Shown piece after piece: positions 50,091-59,454 of a stretch of 64,000 nucleotides of DNA; the stretch's first letter is position 1, and every line of letters starts with the position of its first letter. The stretch covers positions 32,403 to 96,402 of the forward strand of contig NZ_BAGL01000066.1 in the NCBI RefSeq assembly GCF_000308875.1. The letters are read 5' to 3'. Source of the stretch: Nocardia transvalensis NBRC 15921. Its GTDB lineage: Bacteria > Actinomycetota > Actinomycetes > Mycobacteriales > Mycobacteriaceae. Made by a program: the position numbers and the translations under genes. Under the pieces are notes generated by a model. It searched no databases, had not been told where the DNA came from, and saw nothing but the letters and a program-made list of their open reading frames with translations.

Positions 50091-50318
50091 CTACACCGCC
50101 GCGAAACCCACGCGGCCGCTGGTCGACGTGCCGATCTCCACGTAGGCGACCTTGGCGGCCTGGATCAGGTATTTGCGGCCCTTCTCGTCGGTCAGTGCCA
50201 GCACGCCGCCCTTGCCGTCCAGCGCGCCCGACACCAGCGTCTCGACCTCGTCCGGGGTCTGCGAACTGGTGATCACGAGCTCGCGCGGGCTGTCCGAAAT
50301 ACCGATCTTGACCTCCAC
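50091..50318 (-). CDS. DUF3107 small conserved protein (TB9.4 type)
   Basis: 75 residues. The GTG at 50318 is preferred because AGGAGG lies 7 bp upstream and the start reads MEVKIGI as in mycobacterial TB9.4; a TTG at 50324 would be too close to the ribosome site. Short alpha/beta protein with KIGISDSPRELVITS, LALTDEKGRKYLIQAAKVAYVEIG. Function unknown; conserved across mycolata. Confidence 0.85.
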   Translation of the reverse strand: MEVKIGISDSPRELVITSSQTPDEVETLVSGALDGKGGVLALTDEKGRKYLIQAAKVAYVEIGTSTSGRVGFAAV

Positions 50319-50402
50319 GGCCAAACCTCCTCGAGTCTGATGTGTCCTGCTCAGGCTAATGCAGGACGGGTGAGCGGAGTTAACGCTGTCAGCGAACGGG
50401 AA

Positions 50403-51101
50403 CTATCCCAGACCCAGCACGCGCATGCGCTCCGCGTGGCTGGTCTGCATGCGCTCGAACAGGGCGGCGATGCCGTTGAGATCGCCGGTGGCGATGAGGA
50501 CCAGTTCGGTGAGCTCGTCGCGCTGGGCCATCACGAACTGCGCCTGCGTGATCGCCTCGCCCAGCAGCCGTCGACCCCACAGCGTGAGACGGTCACGCTC
50601 GGAACGGCTCTCGGTGACCGCGCGGCGCACCTCCTCGACGACGAATTCGGAGTGGCTGGTCTCGGCGAGCACGTCGTGCACGACGCCGGCCACCTCGGGC
50701 GACAGCGAATCGGCCAGGACGGTGTAGAAGTCGGCGGCGATGCCGTCGCCGACGTAGAACTTCACCATGGACTCGAGCCACGTCGAGGGGTCGGTCGAGG
50801 CGTGGTAGTCGTCCAGCGCGCGCACGAACGGCGCCATGGCGTCGAAGACCTCCGCGCCACGCTCCGCCAGCGCGCGTTCCAGGGTGTCGAAGTGCTCCAT
50901 CTCGGCGGCGGCCATCTTCGCCACCGCCACCCTGCCCCGGAGGGTCGGCGACAGTTTCGCCTCCTCGGCGAGGCGGTAGAACGCCGAGATCTCGCCGTAG
51001 GCGAGCACCGCGAACAGATCGAGGACACCGGGGTGGTCGGCGGGAATGCGGGCGTCGGATTCGGTGGAAACGCCCAGCGCGGCAGACGGGTTTACTCCCA
51101 T
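50403..51101 (-). CDS. Ferritin-like (MiaE-related) protein
   Basis: 232 residues, all helical. Carboxylate/His pairs typical of a ferritin-like di-iron fold appear as GEISAFYRLAEEA, KMAAAEMEHFDTLE (ExxH) and LAETSHSEFVVEEVRR. Similar actinobacterial proteins are annotated as tRNA-(ms2io6A)-hydroxylase-like, but the reaction is not known. It corresponds in position to Rv3210c. The promoter side faces the 58-bp repeat copy 2. Confidence 0.8.
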   Translation of the reverse strand: MGVNPSAALGVSTESDARIPADHPGVLDLFAVLAYGEISAFYRLAEEAKLSPTLRGRVAVAKMAAAEMEHFDTLERALAERGAEVFDAMAPFVRALDDYHASTDPSTWLESMVKFYVGDGIAADFYTVLADSLSPEVAGVVHDVLAETSHSEFVVEEVRRAVTESRSERDRLTLWGRRLLGEAITQAQFVMAQRDELTELVLIATGDLNGIAALFERMQTSHAERMRVLGLG

Positions 51102-51111
51102 GCCACCACCC

Positions 51112-51169
51112 TAGTCGGCGCAGTCGGCGTAGCCGCCCTCAGTCCGCGCACGGCCGGAGCGAATGCGGA
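51112..51169 (+). repeat. 58-bp intergenic repeat, copy 2
   Basis: Matches 4822-4879 with three mismatches. In this copy GTCCGC ... GCGGAC gives a clean 6-bp hairpin. It lies between the ferritin-like gene start and the end of the hydrolase gene. Confidence 0.85.
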
Positions 51170-51203
51170 CGCCTAGTGCGCGCGGCGGCGGGCGCGTGGC
51201 CGG

Positions 51204-52259
51204 TCAGGATCGATCCCGCAGAAACTTCTCGAGGTAGGTCCACGTGGTGTCGCGGGCGGCCGGTCCGGTGAGGATGCCGAGATGGCTGCCGGGCGCGGTC
51301 TCGTAGCGCACCTCGGGCGCGCCGGTGAGGGTGGTGACACCGTGCTCGACCGCCGCGGCGGGGGTGATGACATCGCCGGGCCCGCCGACCAGCAACACCG
51401 GCGCGGTCACCTCGGCCAGCTCGATCGGCGGCCGCGCGCCCAGCCGCACGATCCCCCGGCCGATGTCGTTGGCCAGCATGAACCGGCTCCACAGCTGGTT
51501 GTAGAACCGGCCCGGGTAGCCCGGCATCTCGGCCTGGAAGCGGTCGATGGTCTCCATCCGGCCCAGGGTGGCGTCGTCGGTGATGTTGGTGGCGACGAAC
51601 AACGGGCGGCGCAACTCCCGCTCCCACGCGGTGGCCCGGTAGGCCAGCCGGGTCAGCGGGCCGGGAACCCCGCCGGCCGCGCGCACCAGCGTGGAGACGC
51701 CGACGCCGCCGGTGAACCGGGCCAGCGCGCGCACCTGCGGCACCCCCGTGACACGGTCGTAGTTCAGCGGCGCGCCGACCGCGGTGATCGAGCGGATCGG
51801 CAGCGCGGCGTCGGCGGCGGCCGTCAACAGCGCCAGCACGCCGCCCAGCGACCAGCCGACCAGATCCACGGGCGCCCCGTTCCGATCGGCGGAGACCCGG
51901 CCGATCGCCTCGGGCAGGATGTCGTCGATCCAGTCCTCGAAGCCCATGCGGCGGTCGGCGAAGGTGATCTCGCCGTAGTCGACGACGTACGGGTGGTGGC
52001 CGGATTCGAGCAGGTGGCGCGCCAGGCTCTGGTCCGGGCGCAGATCGAAACAGCTGGCGGGGGCGGCCAGCGGCGGCACCAGCAGCACCGCGGCGTCGGA
52101 CGCGGTAGGCCCGTCCGCCCGCTCGAACCGGCGCACCTGCCGGTGCGGTTCGTCCCACAGGACCGTCGACGGTGCGGGGGCGGGCGGCTCGATACCGTCG
52201 CCGAAGGTCAGTGCCCACGCGTTGCGCGCGGCGATGGTCACGGTGTCTGCCAGGCTCAC
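51204..52259 (-). CDS. Alpha/beta hydrolase, PHA-synthase-like
   Basis: 351 residues from a GTG. Features of the polyhydroxyalkanoate synthase/depolymerase-like clan: LLVPPLAAPASCFDLRPDQS, YVVDYGEITFADRRMGFEDW, the nucleophile elbow VGWSLGGVLALL near residue 136, and a late His in APGSHLGILTG. The elbow uses Ser where true PHA synthases use Cys, so it is more likely a lipase-like enzyme. The start lies 12 bp from an AACCTGTT core (52271-52278) that only partly resembles a KstR site. Confidence 0.78.
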   Translation of the reverse strand: MSLADTVTIAARNAWALTFGDGIEPPAPAPSTVLWDEPHRQVRRFERADGPTASDAAVLLVPPLAAPASCFDLRPDQSLARHLLESGHHPYVVDYGEITFADRRMGFEDWIDDILPEAIGRVSADRNGAPVDLVGWSLGGVLALLTAAADAALPIRSITAVGAPLNYDRVTGVPQVRALARFTGGVGVSTLVRAAGGVPGPLTRLAYRATAWERELRRPLFVATNITDDATLGRMETIDRFQAEMPGYPGRFYNQLWSRFMLANDIGRGIVRLGARPPIELAEVTAPVLLVGGPGDVITPAAAVEHGVTTLTGAPEVRYETAPGSHLGILTGPAARDTTWTYLEKFLRDRS

Positions 52260-52743
52260 GGACCCAACTTAACCTGTTACTCCGCGTCTCACATATGTGG
52301 GATCGGCCACCGCGCGCCCGGCGATTCGGCCGCCCGGCGGGTCGCGGGAAATTCGGCGAACGGCCTGAATTGTGCTGTGCCGCAATGCACGCCGCATCCC
52401 GGAACGAGGGTACGACGAAGTGCCCGGCCTATTGACGCCGGGGAATAACCGGAGCCGGAAATGAGGTTGAAGAAGCTATCACGCTACAATCTGCGTGAGC
52501 AACGGAAATTCACCCCACTTGCGGTAACGATCGCAACCGGGCAAGGGTCACCGTCGCTCACGGAAAATGTGCGCGCACCAGATCCGCACCACCATTGCGC
52601 CGCGCCAGGTCGATGCCATCACGACGGTGTCCCGCAGCGGTCCAGGTGGAGAGAATGCCGGATACGTGGTCGTCGCGGGCCGTACGGGTCCGCCCCACGC
52701 CTCGTGCGCGCTTGATGCGAAATACACGAGGAAAGGCACGAAC
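52260..52743 (+). promoter_or_regulatory. Long leader and promoter region of rhlE
   Basis: 484 bp without a gene. A good -10 TACAAT lies at 52485-52490, implying a leader of about 250 nt before the helicase. No convincing -35 is seen at the right distance. A palindrome CACATATGTG at 52290-52299 lies in the hydrolase promoter half. Long leaders are common for cold-regulated DEAD-box helicase mRNAs. Confidence 0.45.
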
Positions 52744-54459
<1,716 letters not shown>

Positions 54460-54468
54460 TCGCAACGT

Positions 54469-54600
54469 TTCCGGCACGCTGTCGGCCGGAATCCATCGCG
54501 AGGGACGTGGATCCCGGCCAAAAGCGTGCCGGGATAAGCGAGGGGCCACGCCGGAATTAGCGAGTGGGCCGCGCCGGAATCCCTCGCGAGGGGCGAGGTG
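54469..54600. repeat. Hairpin elements D and E with half-element array
   Basis: D: TTCCGGC (54469-54475) / GCCGGAA (54485-54491). E, inverted in orientation: ATCCCGGC (54511-54518) / GCCGGGAT (54528-54535) with loop CAAAAGCGT. They are followed by GCCGGAAT half copies at about 54550 and 54573. All lies just after the rhlE stop. Confidence 0.8.
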
Positions 54601-54642
54601 CCGGGAGGAAGGGCGGCGGCGGAATCCGCTACCCTCGCTGAC

Positions 54643-55863
54643 GTGCTCGCACCCGAACGGCGGACGCGCGCCGATATCTGTGCCGCGGTCGCGATCGCCG
54701 TCGTCCTGGTGATCGCGGGCGTGGTCGTCTGGGTGACCAGTGATGCGCGCGGCACCACCTCCGAACCCGCCGCGCAGGCGGCCGGGGCGCCCGCGTCGGC
54801 GACCGCGCTGCCGCAGTCGCTGGGCGAGTTGTGGCACGAATCGGACGGCGCGAGCACCCGGGCGCTGGCCTCGGGCGGCGTCGCCGTCACGGGGGACGGG
54901 GGCACCGTCACCGGGCGCGATCCACGCACCGGCAAGCAGCTCTGGAAATACGAGCGCGACCTGCCGCTGTGCGGGGTGGAGAGCCAGTTCGGCACCGTCG
55001 TCGCCACCTACCGCGACGGGCGCGGTTGCAGCCAGACCACGCTGCTGGCCGCCGATACCGGCGCCCGGCGCACCGCCCGCAGCAGCTATATGGACCAGCA
55101 GGTGAAGCTGTCGGTGGACGGCACCTACACGCTGGCACTGGGATCCGACCGGCTGGAGATGTGGCGCTCGGATCTGGTCCGCACCCTCGAATACGGCTAC
55201 GTGGACGCACCCGTCAACGTGCGTACGCAGCCGCGCAAGGACTGCCGCCTGCTGTCCGGCGCGTCCAGCACCACCCGGCTGGCGGTGCTCGAGCGCTGCC
55301 CCGAGGAGACCGCCGACCGGCTGACCGTCCTCAATCCCGCGCCCAAGGACAACAGCACGCCCGAGGAGTACGGCTCGCACGTGCTGACCGAGGCCGGCGC
55401 GATCTCCGAGAAGGCCCGGGTGATCGCGGTGTCGGATACCCGGATCGCGCTGTACCTGCCCGGAACCGATACCGAGGCACCGGAATTCGCGATCTACGAC
55501 CAGGCCGCCAACTCCGTCGCCGTGCACCGGCTCACCGCGCCCCTGGCCGACGAGACCACCGCGACCACCCGCCTCGGTTCCGCCTTCCTGGTCTTCACCG
55601 GCAACAGCGTGATCGCCCTGAGCGCGACCACCTTCGACCCGATCTGGACCGCCTCCGACGCGCTGGGCAATCCGGCCATGATGGCAGGCCAGTTGATCAT
55701 GCCCGTAACCGACGGCCTCGCCGTCATCGATCCCGCCACCGGCGCGCAGACCTCACGAATCCCGGTGCGGCGCACCGACTACCACAACGAGCCCATCTCC
55801 CTGGCCGTCGTCGGCTCCACCGTCCTGGAACACCGCGGCACGGGCCTGTACGCCCTCGGCTGA
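54643..55863 (+). CDS. PQQ-like beta-propeller membrane protein
   Basis: 406 residues from GTG 54643; an in-frame GTG at 54598 would add 15 residues but lies in the repeat. TACCCT at 54630-54635 suggests a start at or near the GTG itself, so the mRNA may be leaderless (inference). One N-terminal membrane helix (about residues 12-32), a short linker, then beta-propeller blades with GRDPRTGKQLWKYE and VIDPATGAQTSRIPV. Cys pairs (CGVESQF...GCSQTT; CRLL...ERCPEE) suggest disulfides outside the membrane. Corresponds to Rv3212; function unknown. Confidence 0.8.
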   Translation: MLAPERRTRADICAAVAIAVVLVIAGVVVWVTSDARGTTSEPAAQAAGAPASATALPQSLGELWHESDGASTRALASGGVAVTGDGGTVTGRDPRTGKQLWKYERDLPLCGVESQFGTVVATYRDGRGCSQTTLLAADTGARRTARSSYMDQQVKLSVDGTYTLALGSDRLEMWRSDLVRTLEYGYVDAPVNVRTQPRKDCRLLSGASSTTRLAVLERCPEETADRLTVLNPAPKDNSTPEEYGSHVLTEAGAISEKARVIAVSDTRIALYLPGTDTEAPEFAIYDQAANSVAVHRLTAPLADETTATTRLGSAFLVFTGNSVIALSATTFDPIWTASDALGNPAMMAGQLIMPVTDGLAVIDPATGAQTSRIPVRRTDYHNEPISLAVVGSTVLEHRGTGLYALG

Positions 55864-56093
55864 TTCCGGCCGAAAGCGTGCCGGAAACAAAGAAGACGGT
55901 CCCTGCTTCCGGCACGCGTCTCTCTGCTTTCCCGGCACGCCTCGCTCTGCTCTCCCGGCACGCCTCGCTCTGCTCTCCCGGCACGCCTCGCTCTGCCCTC
56001 CCAGCACGGCCTCGCTCTGCCCTCCCAGCACGGCCTCGCTCTGCCCTCCCAGCACGCCTCGCTCTGCTTTCCCGGCACGCTTTTGGCCGGGAA
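55864..56093. repeat. Tandem array flanked by hairpin elements F and G
   Basis: F: TTCCGGC (55864-55870) / GCCGGAA (55880-55886), directly after the stop. From 55904 about eight units of 23-24 bp (TGCTCTCCCGGCACGCCTC type) run to G: TTCCCGGC (56069-56076), loop ACGCTTTTG, GCCGGGAA (56086-56093). The units are copies of the left arm plus loop of the hairpin. Confidence 0.9.
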
Positions 56094-56141
56094 TCCCGCC
56101 GGGACGAGGTCTTCGCACCCTCGTCCGGCATGATCGACGGC

Positions 56142-56750
56142 ATGGGCGACACAGATTTCCGGCTGGTATTGCTCCGGCACGGCGAGACCGAGTGGTCGCG
56201 GGCGCGCAGGCATACCGGGCGCACCGACGTGCCGCTGACTCCGCTGGGTGAGGAGCAGGCGCGGGCGGCGGGACGCCTGCTGGGCACCCTGGAGTTGCGC
56301 GATCCGCTCGTGCTGACCAGCCCCAAACAGCGGGCCGTGCGCACCGCCGAGCTGGCCGGGCTCACGGTCGATCGGACCGACGACGACCTGCTCGAATGGG
56401 ACTACGGCGACTACGAGGGCATCACCACGCCCGAGATCCAGCGGACCGCGCCCGGCTGGACGATCTTCACCGGCGAGGTGCCCGGCGGCGAATCGGCCGC
56501 CGAGGTGGGCGCCCGCGCCGATCGCGTGCTGGCCTCGATCGAACCGGACCTGAACGCCCGCGACGTGCTGCTGGTCGGCCACGGCCACTTCTCCCGCGCG
56601 CTGATCGCCCGCTGGGCGGAATTCGACGTCCGCGAGGGCCGTCGCTTCTTCCTGTCCACCGGCGCGGTGTCCGTCCTGGGCCACGACCACCAGGCCCGCA
56701 CCGTCCTGGCCCACAATCTCGTTCCGGCCTTGAACGGAGGCGACCGATGA
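56142..56750 (+). CDS. Histidine phosphatase (Gpm2-like)
   Basis: 202 residues from ATG 56142; an in-frame ATG at 56130 adds four residues. Catalytic RHG in LVLLRHGETEWS (His about 13), second His in LLVGHGHFSRALI near residue 151, and EWDYGDYEG with the acid. It follows M. tuberculosis Rv3214, an acid phosphatase misnamed phosphoglycerate mutase. It probably acts on a small phosphorylated metabolite. The stop overlaps the next gene as ATGA. Confidence 0.88.
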   Translation: MGDTDFRLVLLRHGETEWSRARRHTGRTDVPLTPLGEEQARAAGRLLGTLELRDPLVLTSPKQRAVRTAELAGLTVDRTDDDLLEWDYGDYEGITTPEIQRTAPGWTIFTGEVPGGESAAEVGARADRVLASIEPDLNARDVLLVGHGHFSRALIARWAEFDVREGRRFFLSTGAVSVLGHDHQARTVLAHNLVPALNGGDR

Positions 56751-57223
56751 TCCGCCGCGCCGCGCCCGCCGATGTGCCCGCGCTCGTCGGCCTGGTCTAC
56801 GACCTCGCCGAGTACGAGAAGTCGCGGCACGAATGCGAGCTGACCGACGAGCAGCTGCACGCCGCCCTGTTCGGCCCGAATCCGGCGGTGTTCGCCCATG
56901 TCGCACAGGACGATTCGAGCGATGCCGTCCTCGGCTGCGCGATCTGGTTCCTGAACTTCTCCACCTGGACCGGCACGCACGGCATCTACCTCGAGGATCT
57001 GTACGTCAAGCCGGAGGCGCGCGGTCTCGGCCTGGGCAAGGCGCTGCTCACCGCACTGGCCCGCGAGGCGGTCGCCCGCGGCTTCCACCGGGTGGACTGG
57101 TCGGTGCTGGACTGGAACACCCCGTCGATCGACTTCTACGACTCGCTCGGCGCACGGCCGCAGACCGAATGGACCGGCTACCGCCTGGAGGGCGACGCCC
57201 TGGCGGCCCTGGGACGGTCCTGA
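56747..57223 (+). CDS. GNAT acetyltransferase
   Basis: 158 residues. Acetyl-CoA loop in YLEDLYVKPEARGLGLGKALL (R-x-x-G-x-G/A at about 93-98) and the following AREAVARGFHRVDWSVLDWN. This SAT-like group (with FSTWTGTHGIYLEDLYV) resembles spermidine/thialysine acetyltransferases. Coupled to the phosphatase gene by ATGA overlap. Corresponds to Rv3216; the isochorismate synthase gene I recall between them in M. tuberculosis is absent. Confidence 0.88.
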   Translation: MIRRAAPADVPALVGLVYDLAEYEKSRHECELTDEQLHAALFGPNPAVFAHVAQDDSSDAVLGCAIWFLNFSTWTGTHGIYLEDLYVKPEARGLGLGKALLTALAREAVARGFHRVDWSVLDWNTPSIDFYDSLGARPQTEWTGYRLEGDALAALGRS

Positions 57224-57300
57224 CGCACGCCCGCGTACCCGAAGTGGTCAACTGACCAAAAGCGCGTCAGCGTGCCGTTCCGGGCCCGCCGCGGGACCTC

Positions 57301-57729
57301 TCAGTCCACGTCGCCGGTGTCGTAGACCTCCGCGGCCCAGCGCGTCGACGGAGGCGAGAACAGCAGGCCCAGCCCGACGAGCGCGACCAGCCCCAGCGGG
57401 ATCCCGAACTGCGGCTGCCCGTTGATCATGTACCACGACACCGGCAGCAGCAGGATCTGCGCGATCACCGCGATGGCCCGCCCCCAGCGCCGCCCGCGCA
57501 GCAGCCCGAGGCCCGCGGCCAGCACCGCGCCGCCGAAGATCACGAACCACGCGGCGGTGCCGTAGGCGCTGGTCTGACTCTGATCGACGCCGCCGAGCCC
57601 GCGCACCAGCAGCACGATCGCCACGACCACCCCGGCCGCACCCTCGAGCGCCGCCAGCGCTCCGGCCGCCCGCACCGTCGACGGCACCCGCTCCGGTGCC
57701 GTGCCCTCGTCCGCGTTCCGCTTCGCCAC
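57301..57729 (-). CDS. Small integral membrane protein (Rv3217c-like)
   Basis: 142 residues with a GTG start. Four helices (about 22-44, 56-78, 82-100, 108-127) and a short acidic C-terminus. The GLLRGRRWGRAIAVIAQILLLP turn is shared by actinobacterial membrane proteins of unknown role. Convergent with the acetyltransferase gene. Confidence 0.75.
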   Translation of the reverse strand: MAKRNADEGTAPERVPSTVRAAGALAALEGAAGVVVAIVLLVRGLGGVDQSQTSAYGTAAWFVIFGGAVLAAGLGLLRGRRWGRAIAVIAQILLLPVSWYMINGQPQFGIPLGLVALVGLGLLFSPPSTRWAAEVYDTGDVD

Positions 57730-57742
57730 CCCGCCAGCCTAA

Positions 57743-57869
57743 GACCATCGATGGCGGGGCACGGGGTGGCCTATGACCATCGCTACGGGGCACGGGGCGA
57801 CCTAAGACCATCACTCGCGGGGCACGGGGTGACCTATGACCATCGCTCGCGGGGCACGGGGTGGCCTGA
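57743..57869. repeat. Tandem array, four 31-32 bp units
   Basis: Units 57743-57774, 57775-57805, 57806-57837 and 57838-57869, each GACCATC...GGGGCACGGGG...CCTA. It occupies the divergent gap between the membrane protein and lipid kinase genes. Confidence 0.9.
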
Positions 57870-57907
57870 GACTGGGACAGTTGCCCTCGCCTCAGTACGC
57901 TGCATGC

Positions 57908-58867
57908 GTGCGGACGTTGCTGATCGTGAATCCGAATGCCACCTCGACGACACCGGCGACCCGCGACCTGCTCGCCCATGCGCTGGAGAGCCGGACCCAG
58001 CTGATCGTCGCGCACACCCAGCACCGCGGGCACGCCGCCGAACTCGCGCAGTGGGCGGCCACCAACGAGATGGATCTCATCGTCGTGCACGGCGGGGACG
58101 GCACGGTCAACGAGACGATCAACGGCTTCCTGCCGCTGCCGCAGGTCGACGACGGGCAGGCGTGGACTCCGCGGCTCGGCGTCATCCCGGGCGGCTCGGC
58201 CAACGTCTTCGCGCGCTCGCTGGGCATCCGCCCGGATCCGGTGGCCGCCACCAATCAGCTCATCGATCTGCTGTCGCTGGAGAAGGATCGCCGCATCGGC
58301 CTGTCCATCGCCGACGACCGCTGGTTCACCTTCTCCGCGGGCGTCGGACTCGACGCGGACGTCTGCGAGGCCATCGACAACAGCCGCGCCCGCGGGCATG
58401 CCGCCACGCCCGCGCGCTATCTCCGGACCACGGTTCGTCAGTTCTTTCGGGCGAAACGCCGTGAGCCGTCCGTCACACTTCGGATCGCCGATCACGAACC
58501 GGTCACGGGCGTGCATTACGCATTCGTGACCAACACCAGCCCCTGGACTTATCTCGACTCCACTCCGGTGGTCACCAACCCCGGCACGCGATTCGAAACC
58601 GGTCTCGGAGTGTTTGCCATGCGGACCATGGGGGTACTGCCAACACTGTGGGTTGCCCGGCAGCTGTTGGCCACCGACGGAAATCCCAAGTCGCGCACAT
58701 TGTTTCGTGCGGACGATGTTCCGGCGGTCCGCATCTCGGCCACCGAGCCGATCGGACTGCAAATCGACGGCGACTTCATCGGCCGCCGGGACGTGGTGGA
58801 TTTCACCTCGGTGCCGGAGGTGCTCGAGGTGATCGCGCCACAGCCCGAATCGGTCCGACACAACTGA
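57908..58867 (+). CDS. Diacylglycerol kinase-family lipid kinase
   Basis: 319 residues from GTG 57908, where the fold begins (VRTLLIVNPNATST). DAGK catalytic domain with VVHGGDGTVNETING (about 59-73) and GVIPGGSANVFARSLGI. The C-terminal lobe is the YegS/DagK beta-sandwich with LQIDGDFIGRR. It phosphorylates a lipid such as diacylglycerol, phosphatidylinositol precursor or sphingosine-like molecule; the substrate is not known. The upstream open frame runs through the tandem array and is not coding. Corresponds to Rv3218. Confidence 0.87.
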   Translation: MRTLLIVNPNATSTTPATRDLLAHALESRTQLIVAHTQHRGHAAELAQWAATNEMDLIVVHGGDGTVNETINGFLPLPQVDDGQAWTPRLGVIPGGSANVFARSLGIRPDPVAATNQLIDLLSLEKDRRIGLSIADDRWFTFSAGVGLDADVCEAIDNSRARGHAATPARYLRTTVRQFFRAKRREPSVTLRIADHEPVTGVHYAFVTNTSPWTYLDSTPVVTNPGTRFETGLGVFAMRTMGVLPTLWVARQLLATDGNPKSRTLFRADDVPAVRISATEPIGLQIDGDFIGRRDVVDFTSVPEVLEVIAPQPESVRHN

Positions 58868-58948
58868 GAAACATCGCGGTTGGGCTGCGAAAACCGATTC
58901 GAGCGAGTACAAAGGACTCGGTTGGCCCCCGATGTAGGGGTCTTACAG

Positions 58949-59013
58949 CGTGAGCTTCCCCACGGTGCACCACCAAGCTATTGACATCTACGGTGTTCGT
59001 GAAAGCATTCACA
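58949..59013 (+). promoter_or_regulatory. Two CRP-type sites ahead of whiB1
   Basis: CGTGA-AAGCAT-TCACA (58998-59013) matches TGTGA-n6-TCACA at 9 of 10 positions. A weaker CGTGA-GCTTCC-CCACG lies at 58949-58964, centres 49 bp apart. In M. tuberculosis whiB1 is a known CRP (Rv3676) target with two sites. TTGACA at 58981-58986 lies between them and could be a -35. Confidence 0.65.
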
Positions 59014-59101
59014 AGCAACCGTGCGGAAACATTCGAGTCGCACAAGTGAACGGACCACAAACCCGAGGCGCACCGATGCGCCCAGCAAAGGAGCAGAGAG
59101 A

Positions 59102-59356
59102 ATGGACTGGCGCCACACTGCCATCTGTCGCGATGAGGACCCCGAGCTGTTCTTCCCGGTCGGTAACAGCGGTCCTGCACTCGCGCAGATTGCTGATGCC
59201 AAGCTGGTGTGCGCCCGCTGTCCCGTGACCGCCGAATGCCTGTCCTGGGCCCTCAAGTCCGGACAGGACGCCGGCGTGTGGGGCGGTATGAGCGAAGACG
59301 AGCGTCGGGCGCTGAAGCGTCGCAACGCCCGTACCCGCACCCGTAGCGTCGTCTGA
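59102..59356 (+). CDS. whiB1: WhiB1 redox/NO-responsive regulator
   Basis: 84 residues. The four [4Fe-4S] ligands are Cys9, Cys37, Cys40 and Cys46 (C-x2-C-x5-C pattern), followed by GVWGGMSEDERR turn and the basic tail RRNARTRTRS. WhiB1 is essential in mycobacteria; its cluster binds SigA and reacts with nitric oxide, a by-product of nitrite chemistry. Preceded by two CRP-type sites, followed by a strong terminator shared with pdtaS. Confidence 0.95.
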   Translation: MDWRHTAICRDEDPELFFPVGNSGPALAQIADAKLVCARCPVTAECLSWALKSGQDAGVWGGMSEDERRALKRRNARTRTRSVV

Positions 59357-59415
59357 CGGCGCTGCGCGTTACGGCCACGCGAGACCCGCACAGCCCGGCC
59401 CGTAACGCTTTCTCG

Positions 59416-59443
59416 GCCCGGCACCGTTGTTCAGGTGCCGGGC
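59416..59443. terminator. Bidirectional terminator between whiB1 and pdtaS
   Basis: GCCCGGCACC (59416-59425), loop GTTGTTCA, GGTGCCGGGC (59434-59443), then TTCATTGTTT. Ten perfect pairs and a U-rich tail in the whiB1 direction. Confidence 0.9.
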
Positions 59444-59454
59444 TTCATTGTTTC

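Noticed and set aside
52271..52278. Third KstR site ahead of the PHA-synthase-like hydrolase
   Set aside because: Only the AACnnGTT core matches; both outer T and A positions fail.
57743..57869. CRISPR array
   Set aside because: Head-to-tail units without unique spacers and no cas genes.
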